From Bufo bufo (taxonomy: Eukaryota > Chordata > Amphibia > Anura > Bufonidae): 64,000 nucleotides of DNA. The notes under the pieces were generated by a model. It worked only from the letters and a program-made list of their open reading frames with translations, ran no database searches and was not told where the DNA came from. This document shows, one piece after another, positions 55,173 through 64,000 of the stretch (the stretch's first letter is position 1; each line of letters begins with the position of its first letter). Both the position numbers and the translations under genes were made by a program. The stretch is taken from assembly GCF_905171765.1 (NCBI RefSeq), contig NC_053393.1, forward strand, positions 188,941,921 to 189,005,920, read 5' to 3'.

Positions 55173-56109
55173 GAGGCTGTCCTCTTTTTTTTTTATTAAA
55201 AAAATCTGTTCTTACCAGTTTAATCTCTGTTTTGTCCCCTATCAGGGGCCGGTGTATGGAATAGATTTTAGGAACCGGGAGATGAAAAAAGATGCTTGGT
55301 CGGTCCTCTTACTTCCAATTTGGGGCACTGCGCCGTGCAATGTACTGTGCCACCCTATATGAGTGGTGTGTTAAGTAGTACTATTCTTATCAGTTTAATC
55401 CCTCTTACGTCCCCTGATAGGTGTATCGAATAGATTTTAGACAACCGCAAAGAGTTGTCAATAGTTGACACACTCATGACATAAATTTTATTCCTCTATG
55501 CGTCAATCTTAGTGTAGTGATGACTGTGCTCGTGCGCACGTTTGGAAGATTGCAGGCGATGGCGGTTTTTCAAAGCCTATGGTCGTGCTGAGGTAGTTCA
55601 GTGACAGTTAAGTGAACCAGAAAGCAATGATTCTGCAGTGTGGGCCCATAGTTGGCCTAGTAGTCTTTAATGATCACCTTAGATGATCACAAAGAAAATT
55701 AATGTTTTTTGTATGAAAAATTATCCAGCCGATCGCTTTTGGTCTGTTCACAATGAAGCAACGACCTTATAATCTGGGGTATGCCAACATTGCCAACACA
55801 CTCATAGAGGTGATCGCTTCATTGTGATACGCAAGCCCCTTCACCACAACAAGGTAACGATCACGAAGGGGAATTGACACATGTATGTGCCTTTTGTTTT
55901 GTTTTGTTTTTGCAGCCACAGTGCAGCACCAGAGGCCAGAAAAATTAGACATGTACACATGCCTGAAAAATTAGGCATTGTTGCAGCCGCTGCTGTAGCT
56001 GTGGCCGGAAAAATTTATGTTTTCCAGTCAAAAAGTGCACTAAAACATTGCGATTTGAACCCTAGTTGGTGGCGGAGAAGTCATGCAAGTCATCCGGCAT
56101 GCAGAGATT
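55173..56109 (-). other. hAT non-coding region
   Basis: Contains two related CAGTTTAATCYCTSTT...CCCCTATCAGGGG-like blocks (55217, 55400) and no coding signal. Likely 3' UTR or inter-copy sequence. Confidence 0.5.
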
Positions 56110-59100
56110 AAATACAGCAGCGTGTGGACCATTTTTAGCCCAAGGCATTTTTTTGTCAAATGCATCCCCCACTGTCAGTCCCTTCAGGATCCATGCCTCG
56201 TTCATCTTAATAAAGGTGAAGTAATCTAGACTTTTTTGACCTAGGCGACTTCTCTTCTCAGTGACAATACCTCCTGCTGCGCTGAAGGTCCTTTTTGACA
56301 GGACACTCTAAGCGGGGCAGGCCAGAAGTTGTATCGCAAATTGGGATAGCTCAGGCCACAGGTCAAGCCTAGACACCCAGTAGTCAAGGGGTTCATCGCT
56401 CCTCAGAGTGTCGATATCTGCAGTTAAGGCGAGGTAGTCTGCTACCTGTCGGTCGAGTCGTTCTCTGAGGGTGGACTCCGAAGGGCTGTGGCGATGTGTA
56501 GGACTTAAAAAGCTCTGCATATCCTCAACAACACGTCTGTAAAGCGTCCTGTCCTTGCCGGCGTGGTCGTGGTAGGAGGAGGATTACTTTCACCTCTTTC
56601 CCTGTTAGAATCCCGTTGTACTGTGACATCACTCTTATACACTGTGTAAAGCATACTTTTTAACTTGTTTTGGAACTGCTGCATCCTTTCCGACTTCCGG
56701 TAATTCTGTAACATTTCAGCCACTTTCTGCTTATACCAGGGGTCTAGTAGCGTGGCCACCCAGTACATGTCGTTCTCCTTCAGCCTTTTTATACGAGGGT
56801 CCCTCAACAGGCATGACAGCATGAAAGACCCCATTTGCACAAGGTTGGATGCCGAGCTACTCATGTCCCGTTCCTCATCCTCACTGATGTCATTGAAGGT
56901 CTGTTCTTCCCCCCAGCCACGTACAACACCACGGGTACCAGATAGGTGACAACGAGCACCCTGGGATGCCTGCTGTGGTTGGTCTTCCTCCTCCTCAAAG
57001 CCACATTCCTCCTCTGACTCCTCTTCCAGCGTTGCCGCAGGTCCAGCAAGCGATGATGATAAGGTTGTTTCTTTTTTTTTTATCAACTATGTTTTTATTG
57101 ACAAAAGTATTCATATAGTTGACATTTATAGCTTTAGTTACATCAAAATGAATAAGGGAGTTACATACTCCAATATAACGGTATCTATCATTTTCAAAGA
57201 AGTACAAGTGAAGTAACAGTTGAATCGCCGACAAACCCGGCTCTCATAAATAACAGATGCAGCTACAGGTACATGAGAGCCATATCAGAGTAATAAAAGT
57301 CAATAGATAAGGCTGTTTCTTGTGGTGATGGTGACCACAACTCTTCCTCTTCATGCTCATCTACGACCTGATCCAGCACTCTTCGCATGGCACGCTCCAG
57401 GAAGAAAACAAATGGGATGATGTCGCTGATGGTGCCTTCAGTGCGACTGACTAGATTTGTCACCTTCTCAAAAGGACGCATGAGCCTACAGGCATTGCGC
57501 ATGAGCGTCCAGTAACGTGGCAAAAAAATACCCAGCTCTGCAGAGTCTGTCCTAGCACCCCGGTCATACAAATACTCATTGACGGCTTTTTCTTGTTGGA
57601 GCAGGCGGTCGAACATTAGGAGTGTTGAGTTCCAACGTGTTGGGCTGTCGCTAATCAAGCGCCTCACTGGCATGTTGTTTTGCCGCTGAATATCGGAAAA
57701 GTGCGCCATGGCTGTGTAGGAACGTCTGAAATGGCCAGACACCTTCCTGGCCTGCTTGAGGACGTCCTGTAAGCCTGGGTACTTATGCACAAAGCGTTGT
57801 ACGATCATATTCAACACATGTGCCATGCACGGCACATGTGTCAACTTGCCCAAATTCAATGCCGCCAACAAATTGCTTCCGTTGTCACACACCACTTTGC
57901 CGATCTCCAGTTTGTGCGGGGTCAGCCACTGATCCACCTGTGCGTTCAGGGCGGACAGGAGTTCTGGTCCGGTGTGACTCTCTGCTTTCAGGCAAGTCAA
58001 CCCCAAGATGGCGTGACACTGTCGTATCCGGGATGTGGAATAGCCCCTGGGGAGCTGGGGGGGTGCAGTTGATTTGGAGCAAGACACAGCAGCAGAAGAG
58101 GACTCAGCCGAAGAAGGTTATGGAAGAGGATGGAGTAGGAGGAGTAGAGGAGGTGGCAGCAGGCCTGCCTGAAAGTCGTGGCGGTGTCACCAACTCCTCT
58201 GCAGAGCCACGCATTCCATGCTTGGCAACCGTCTGTAGGTTTACCCAATGCGCAGTGTATGTGATATACCTGCCCTGACCGTGCTTTGCAGACCAGGTAT
58301 CAGTGGTCAGATGGACCCTTGCCCCAACACTGTGTGCCAGACATGCCATGACTTCATTTTCCACAATAGAGTACAGGTTGGGGATTGCCTTTTGTGAAAA
58401 AAAAATTCGGCCAGGTACCTTCCACTGCAGTGGACCAATAGCTGCAAATTTTTTGAAGGCCTCAGACTCCACCAGCTTGTATGGTAAAAGCTGGTGGGCT
58501 AAGAGTTCCGACAAGCCAGCTGTCAGACGCCGGGCAAGGGGGTGACTCTGTGACATTGGCTTCTTACGCTCAAACATTTCCTTGACAGACACCTGACTGT
58601 GGGCAGATCAGGAGGAACTGCTGAAGGTGAGAGGCGGAGTGGCGGGTGGTTGAGAGGGGGCAAGGAGAACAGCAGTGGTTGACGTGGCTGAAGATGCTGG
58701 ACCAGGAGGAGGATGGTGGCTTTGAGTGTCTGTGCTGCTTGTACTAATCATGTGTTGATCCCATAGGCGTTTGTGATGTGAGATCATGGGCCTTCGCAAA
58801 GCAGTTGTACCTAGGTGGGTGTTGGACTTCCCATGACTCAGTTTCTTTTGGCACAGGTTGCAAATGTCATCGCTGTTATCAGCGGCAGACACACAAAAAA
58901 AATGCCACACTGCTGAGCTTTGCAATGATGGCATTCTGGTGGTGGCAACAGCATGCGTTGATTGGCGTGCTGTCTGGCTGACCCCGGGTGCCGATGCATG
59001 CTGTCTGACTGTGCCACTAGCTCCTTGCGACGACCTCCCCCTGCTTCCAACTCGTCTCCTCCTTCTCTCTGTCTCCCCAGCTGAACTTTCCCCCGTTCTT

Positions 59101-59622
59101 CCTCTCTTCGATGCGGCACCCACGTGACATCCACGGACACATCGTCATCATCAACCGCTTCACTTGTATCTGACAACTCAGCAAAGGAAGCAGCAGCGGA
59201 TACAACATCTTCATCATCACACCGTACGTCCATGTGTGTAATGCTGCCTGACTGAGACATATCCCTGTTATCTACATCCTCTGGCAATAATGGTTGCTCA
59301 TCACTCATTTCTTCCAACTGATGTGTAAATAACTCCTCTGACAGATCATGTGAAGCGGCTGTGGTGCTAGTGTTGGTGGTAGCGGCGGGCGGGTGAGTGG
59401 TAACTTGAGAGGTGCCCGAAGCTGAGCTGGAGGAGGATGGTGCGTCAAGCGGAAGCTGTAGAAGATTGGGTGTCCTGTGTAAGCCAGTCAACTATGTCCT
59501 CAGAACTTTTCGAGTTCAGGGTACATGGCCTCTGAACACTGGGCATTATTCTAGGGCCAAAGGAAATCACAGCACTACGACCACGACGGCCCCTGCGGGG
59601 TGGCCTGCCTCTGCCTGTCATT
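56110..59622 (-). pseudogene. BED-finger hAT transposase, nearly complete but lesioned
   Basis: Start MTGRGRPPRRGRRGRS (~59620), an AT-hook-like basic N-terminus; then VDWLTQDTQSST, a Ser/Thr- and acidic-rich region, and a BED finger (WHFF, CNLCQKKLSHGK, ISHHKRLW; 58740-58910). The RNase H-like core follows: LTTDTWSAKHGQGRY (first Asp, ~58290), VVCDNGSNLLAAL (second Asp, ~57890), CMAHVLNMIVQ, DSPTRWNSTLLM and a Glu in LVSRTEGTISD (~57440). A CHLSGT/acidic insert, VATLLDPWYK (~56740) and hATC (YWVSRLDLWPEL, LLACPA, FSAAGG) close it. Lesions seen: N-terminal frameshifts, TGA at 58605, a shift near 58090, the 57 kb LINE insertion, a shift near 56510 and TAG at 56306. It would bind and cut DNA in hAT transposition if whole; inactive as read. 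Confidence 0.92.
57069..57305 (-). mobile_element. L1-like LINE 3' tail (5'-truncated insertion)
   Basis: On the minus strand the insert ends GTCAATAAAAACATAGTTG plus a run of A, a polyadenylation signal and tail. It is flanked by GATAAGGTTGTTTCTT (57056-57072) and GATAAGGCTGTTTCTT (57306-57321), a ~16-bp target duplication. It interrupts the hAT acidic insert. About 230 bp; no coding left. A retroposed cellular transcript is the alternative. Confidence 0.75.
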
Positions 59623-59639
59623 TTTTTTTAGATTAGTGG

Positions 59640-61016
59640 TACTATGTGTGCAAGGTACTGTGCCACCCGATATGAGTGGTGGCCAGTGGGCACAGTACAG
59701 TCTGTGGTCCTGACACACACTGGCAGGCAACTGCAATTATATTAAAGGGTAGAAATTAAATGACTTTTTTATCTGCAAGGTACTGTGCCACCCGATATGA
59801 GTGGTGGGCAGTGGGCACAGTACAATCAGTGGGCCTGACACACACTGGCAGGCAACTGCAATTATATTACAGAGAGAAAATTAAATTACTTTTTTATCTG
59901 CAAGGTACTGTGCCACTCGATATGAGTGGTGGGCACTGGCAGTGGGCACAGTACAGTCTGTGGGCCTGACACACACTGACAGGCAACTGCAATTATATTA
60001 AAGGGTAAAAATTGAATTACTTTTTTATCTGCAAGGTACTGTGCCACCTGATATGAGTGGTGGGCACTGGCAGTGGGCACAGTACAGTCTGTGGGCCTGA
60101 CACACACTGGCAGGCAACTGCAATTATATTAGAGGGTAAAAATTAAATTACTTTTTTATCTGCAAGGTACTGTGCCACCCGATATGAGTGGTGACACTGG
60201 CAGTGGGCACAGTACAGTCTGTGGGCCTGACACTCACTGGCGAGCAACTGCAATTATATTACAGAGAAAAAAATTAATTACTTTTTTATCTGCAAGGTAC
60301 TGTGCCACCCGATACGAGTGGTGGGCAGTGGGCACAGTACAGTCTGTGGGCCTGACACACACTGGCAGGCAACTGCAATTATATTAAAGGGTAAAAATTG
60401 AATTACTTTTTTATCTGCAAGGTACTGTGCCACCTGATATGAGTGGTGGGCACTGGCAGTGGGCACAGTACAGTCTGTGGGCCTGACACACACTGGCAGG
60501 CAACTGCAATTATATTAGAGGGTAAAAATTAAATTACTTTTTTATCTGCAAGGTACTGTGCCACCCGATATGTGTGGTGGGCAGTGGGCACAATACAGTC
60601 TGTGGGCCTGACACTTACTGGCAGGCAACTGCAATTATATTACAGAGAAAAAATTAAATGACTTTTTTATCTGCAAGGTACTGTGCCACCCGATATGAGT
60701 GGTGACACTGGCAGTGGGCACAGTACAGTCTGTGGGCCTGACACTCACTGGCGAGCAACTGCAATTATATTACAGAGAAAAAATTTAATTACTTTTTTAT
60801 CTGCAAGGTACTGTGCCACCCGATACGAGTGGTGGGCAGTGGGCACAGTACAGTCTGTGGGCCTGACACTCACTGGCAGGCAACTGCAATTATATTGCTG
60901 AGAAAAAATTAAATTTATTTTTTATCTGCAAGGTACTGTGCCTCCTGATATGAGTGGTGGGCAGTCGGAACAGTACAGTCTGTGAGCCTGTGGCCTCTCA
61001 CACACGGGCAGGCAAC
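59640..61016. repeat. 11-unit minisatellite array, 125-131-bp units
   Basis: CTGCAAGGTACTGTGCCACC and GATATGAGTGGTGGGCAGTG, GGCACAGTACAGTCTGTGGG, CACACTGGCAGGCAACTGCA and ATTATATTA with a TTACTTTTTTAT link. Unit starts (CAAGGTACTG): 59651, 59776, 59901, 60032, 60163, 60293, 60418, 60549, 60673, 60803, 60929. The 6-bp length variation is an extra CACTGG. It lies upstream of the transposase start. Short frames of 69-73 codons here are array artefacts. Confidence 0.95.
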
Positions 61017-61018
61017 TG

Positions 61019-61057
<39 letters not shown>
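61019..61057. repeat. (AT)n microsatellite
   Basis: About 18 AT dinucleotides followed by an A-run, just inside the hAT right terminus. Confidence 0.95.
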
Positions 61058-61062
<5 letters not shown>

Positions 61063-61114
61063 AATACAAAAAGCAGACTGATGTACCAGCCCTAAATAGT
61101 TCGAGACATCTCTA

Positions 61115-61952
61115 CATATAAGCAGTAAAGCTAAGAAATGGGGATCATTCTAAATTCAAGTGGTACTATACCTACTATTGGAATCAATGGAAGCTCTTAG
61201 CGCATATTTTGATCAAACTTGTGTTGGGCCCATCCACCACGCGTCAAGGTGGCTTCCGCGGACGGGTCCCTATCACTAATATACCGCCTCTCTTGGACTT
61301 ATCCAAGTCCACATTATCAGGGCAGTGAAGGAACCAGCTTCATTTGTACTTTGTTCAGAAGCCCCAGGCAGATGGGCGTGTGCTCAGTCTAAAAGAGGCG
61401 CCACCCTCAGATAAATATTACAAGAAAGTTTAGACTGGCATATTCTTATTCATAATCATAGTCATGGGGGCACATCCATAAGGCAAACATAATAAATAAA
61501 AAAATAATAATGGCTGCACACACCTATAAGCAGTAAAGCTGAGAAATGGGGATCATTCTAAATTCAAGTTGTACTATACCTACTATTGGAATCAATGGAA
61601 GCTCTTAGCGCACATTTTGATCAAACTTGTGTTGGGCCCATCCACCACGCGTCAAGGTGGCTTCCGCGGATGGGTCCCTATCACTAATATACCGCCTCTC
61701 TTGGACTTATCCAAGTCCACATTATCAGGGCAGTGAAGGAACCAGCTTCATTTGTACTTTGCTCATGCCTTCCATTGATTCCAATAGTAGGTATAGTACC
61801 ACTTGAATTTAGAATGATCCCCATTTCTCAGCTTTACTGCTTATATGTGTGTGCAGCCATTATTTTTTATTTATTTATTATGTTTGCCTTATGGATGTGC
61901 ACCCATGACTATGATTATGAATAAGAATATGCCAGTCTAAACTTTCTTGTAA
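61115..61952. repeat. Duplicated ~400-bp repeat plus inverted end
   Basis: Two direct copies (61121-61520 and 61522-61765) share GCAGTAAAGCTGAGAAATGG, GTGTTGGGCCCATCCACCAC and CGGTCCACATTATCAGG-like text. The third part (61765-61952) is the inverse of the copy junction: ATGGCTGCACACACCTATAA against TTATATGTGTGTGCAGCCAT. Host of the hAT insertion at 54202-61114. Outer flanks ACACCCCTCAGTAT at 54150-54163 and 61953-61966 suggest one insertion unit. Confidence 0.75.
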
Positions 61953-62337
61953 TACACCCCTCAGTATGTCACACCTATCGAAAGCACACATATACCAGTC
62001 CTTAAAAGGACTTTTATGGACCTATTAGCTAGTGTTTGGTGTCCCTAACAGTCTGTCCCTGCTCCACACTGCAACCTCTCCCTACACTGGCAAAAGAGTG
62101 AATGTAAAATGGTGGCCAGATTGGGTTTATTTATAGGGTAGGGAGTATGTCCATGTGCTGAAACATCTCAATTGGCTGTCCTGCCCACCTGATGGATGTG
62201 TCATGGGTCAAAGTTCAGCACAATGCAAAAGAATATGGCACCGGCGGACATTGCCATATGCTCGCCTGCTCGGCGAACAGCGAACGAGCAAAGTTTGCCG
62301 CAAAACAACCGCCGAGCGAACCGCAAGGCCATCTCTA
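61953..62337 (-). mobile_element. hAT 5' end with promoter, minus strand
   Basis: The right terminus GGCCATCTCTA (inverse TAGAGATGGCC) starts a minus-strand hAT 5' region with CTATAAATAA (62127-62136) and TTTGCCAGTGTAGGGAGAGG downstream, like the promoters of copies 1 and 2. Array-like text (AAAAGGACTTTTATGG, TATCACACC) follows and leads into the 53680-54170 array once the inner insertions are removed. Confidence 0.72.
62127..62136 (-). promoter_or_regulatory. TATA box of hAT 5' end
   Basis: CTATAAATAA on the minus strand, about 200 bp inside the terminus. It is followed ~55 bp later by CCAGTGTAGGGAGAGG, comparable to TAGTGTAGGGAGAGG after the TATA box of hAT copy 1. Confidence 0.55.
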
Positions 62338-62715
62338 TTGACAAGTGACGTGGTTCTTCCTCACAGAAAATGCAGCTACAGAGTTGTCTCTTTCAGGCTC
62401 CTTTATTTAAAATGCTCTGTGTTTGGAATCATGAGAAAGATGAACTGTGGATATCTTGATAATTTGTTAGGCCAAAATAATATCGGTATGAATACTGCGT
62501 GTTCTGGAATAAGCTGTGGAAAAAACATCTTAAATGTTCAATGAAATTGGTTATATGACAAGTTCTTATGGCTCCACAGTGCTCCAGGGGCCTTTTTAAG
62601 ACCTATGCTTAGTAAGATTCCTAATTAAAGCTGTCAAAAGTCTTCTGCTGCCTTGGCAAGCAAAATAGTGCATTTTCTAAACCCAGATTTGTAAACGCAC
62701 AACTGTTTTAATTAG

Positions 62716-62863
62716 TGTCGAGAGAATTGAAGTCCACTGGACTTAGATATGAATTTAAGGGAAAATTTGGTTCACCGTGAAGCCAAATTTCCTTGTGCTT
62801 CATAGTAGCGATTCCACTTTCCCTGAAAAGGCGGTAAAAAAATAAATAAAAAAATCATACTTA
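62716..62863. mobile_element. Half of a hAT-like MITE
   Basis: TTAGTGTCGAGAGAATTGAA, then GAAGCCAAATTTCCTTGTGC and AAAAAAATCATACTTA, match the left half of 28082-28703. It is cut by the next MITE. Confidence 0.65.
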
Positions 62864-63403
62864 GAGCGGGGTCGCATTTGCGTTATTGAATTCTGTTATA
62901 GGTTCAGTTACAACAGAGTTATAAAGGAATATAACGGAATTCTAGGACGGTAAGCAAACGCCTTTAAGAGGCATTCCGTTTTGCTCTGTCCTATTACACG
63001 TCTATGGGGCCAAATAACAGGTATGTTTTTTTCCGTTATACATGATAGAAAAAAATATTCCGATCGACAAATTGCATCCTGCATTGCACGGGCACCGACT
63101 GTGTGCCTGACATCTGTGAACGTGGGCCACTTCACTTGAAAGGGATCCACGATCCTCTCCAATGGTCTGCATGCACTACTTTTTTGCTCTGTGGAGACAT
63201 GAACAGAAAACCCACAGAACTCCTTAGTCCTTCTGATCCGTGCCTCTGTTCCACACCGCATGGATTTTGGATCCATTCAAGCGAATAGGTCTGCATCTGT
63301 GATACGAGGCACACACGGCTTGTGCCGGTATATTGCGAACCCACAGTTTGTGGGCCGCAATATGGGCACGAACCTGCTACGGTCATGTGCACGAGGCCTA
63401 AAG
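62864..63403. mobile_element. Harbinger-like MITEs (one or two)
   Basis: 63060-63403 is the reverse of the 700-1016 type (GGATCCATTCAAGCGAATAG, GCATCTGTGATACG, end GTGCACGAGGCC then TAA). 62864-63059 has GGAATATAACGGAATTC with GTTATAAAGG, which may be a second MITE. Ends are approximate. Confidence 0.5.
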
Positions 63404-64000
63404 CTGAAAACCACTGTTCATGCCAAATGAAATAATCAAATGGCTACTTATACATCAGATATCCATATCCTGAGTGTTTCCCTGTTTACATGCCACAATT
63501 TATCAATAATTAATAATTATATATAAGGTACACATTTCGCGAAGTTAAGAAGTGAAAACTGCAGCCATCCCATTATGTTACATTCAGGAATATAAAGCAC
63601 TAGGGTGGTCTGAAGTGTAACAACAACGAGACAAGTGAAAGCATGCACAAGTGGGATGAGGCTCACCAGAGGAGGTTGTACATTAATTGTCTGACTAATG
63701 GCAGATAAATCTCTCCTCCGTAATGCATACCATAGTTTTTTAAAATAAACCCTTTCATTTTTTTTTAAATCTGCATCTCTCCTTTGCCTGCTTTTTATTT
63801 TATTATACACGCCTGGTTTCCATGATTGGTTGCCACATTATATTGTACAACCAGGGCCGGACTGGCCTACCGGGATACCGGGAAAATTCTAGTTAGGGCG
63901 GTAGCCTTGACTGCCGCATGGCCGGCTGCAGGCAACAGCAAGGAGGCTCCTTGGCAGATGTAATCCAAGTCTCTGCCACCACACTACCAACTTTCCACTT
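63404..64000. other. No gene; short repeat at the end
   Basis: 63853-63960 (AGGGCCGGACTGGCCTACCG and GGGATACCGGGAAAATT) resembles a common dispersed repeat. Otherwise featureless up to the window edge. Confidence 0.4.

Larger units (their letters stand above)
54202..61114 (-). mobile_element. hAT transposon (TAGAGATGTC family), near complete, minus strand
   Basis: Termini TAGAGATGTCGCGAA (left) and TTCGAGACATCTCTA (right). Target duplication CATATAAA (54194-54201) / CATATAAG (61115-61122), 7 of 8. The flanks joined together match an uninterrupted paralogue at about 61510-61545. Contents on the minus strand: (AT)n microsatellite, 11-unit array, transposase in pieces (59622-56110) with a LINE insertion, 3' UTR, and a second transposase fragment (54618-55172). 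Confidence 0.9.

Noticed and set aside
59760..60901. Several 69-73-codon frames with repeated MPPDMSGDTGSGHSTVC-like text
   Set aside because: They are generated by the tandem array units and have no start context or homologous domain.
59640..61016. Regularly spaced repeats resembling a CRISPR array
   Set aside because: Units are contiguous 125-131-bp repeats without unique spacers, in eukaryotic TE DNA.

Overview
The window looks like gene-poor, repeat-saturated vertebrate DNA, most probably from a frog or toad. I find no convincing host exon, tRNA, rRNA or CRISPR array. Nearly every protein-coding stretch belongs to a transposable element (TE). The mix is typical of anurans: BED-finger hAT transposons with internal minisatellites, Tc1/mariner elements, a CR1-type LINE, a chromovirus, an integrase-first Gypsy element, Harbinger-like hairpin MITEs and TTAA-flanked elements. 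The taxonomic call is an inference from this repertoire.

Layout. 1-4022: a Tc1-derived fragment, a Harbinger-like MITE, an internally deleted CR1 copy and a TTAA-flanked MITE. 4027-22885: an old Gmr1-like Gypsy element (TSD CTAT) broken by a 12.7 kb hAT (6023-18686). That hAT holds a chromovirus (9603-13047), an ATTCG-rich hAT-like MITE (14028-15359) and a Tc1 fold-back element (15972-16898). A further MITE (18819-19169) sits in the Gypsy integrase region. 22886-33423: mostly featureless DNA, a CR1 LINE with a 700-codon open RT frame (minus strand), hairpin MITEs, and a relic hAT with a long tandem array. 33424-46848: a second nest. A Tc1-like element is split by a hAT (34613-43305), which is split by a Gmr1-like Gypsy (36961-42382, minus strand) whose two 569-bp LTRs read as identical. 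Hairpin MITEs and a DD36E Tc1 follow. 46849-54170: a 2.45 kb TTAA-flanked element and two hAT relics. 54202-61114: a minus-strand hAT with a nearly complete but lesioned transposase, an 11-unit tandem array and an inserted LINE tail. 61115-64000: duplicated repeats, a hAT 5' end with promoter, and MITEs.

Most notable. The Gmr1-like Gypsy has a SCAN-like capsid domain and the order gag-protease-integrase-RT-RNase H, with integrase upstream of RT. The copy at 36961-42382 has matching LTRs, a 4-bp TSD, primer-binding-site and polypurine-tract candidates, and a gag-pol frame interrupted by one in-frame TGA. The same two families (this Gypsy and one hAT family) are nested in opposite order at the two loci, which gives relative dates. 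hAT copies repeatedly carry copy-specific minisatellite arrays, often between promoter and transposase. Two different MITE families share a hairpin cassette.

Limits: everything was read by eye, with no alignment or database search. Family names are inferences from motifs, TIRs and TSDs, and TE boundaries without a TSD are approximate.
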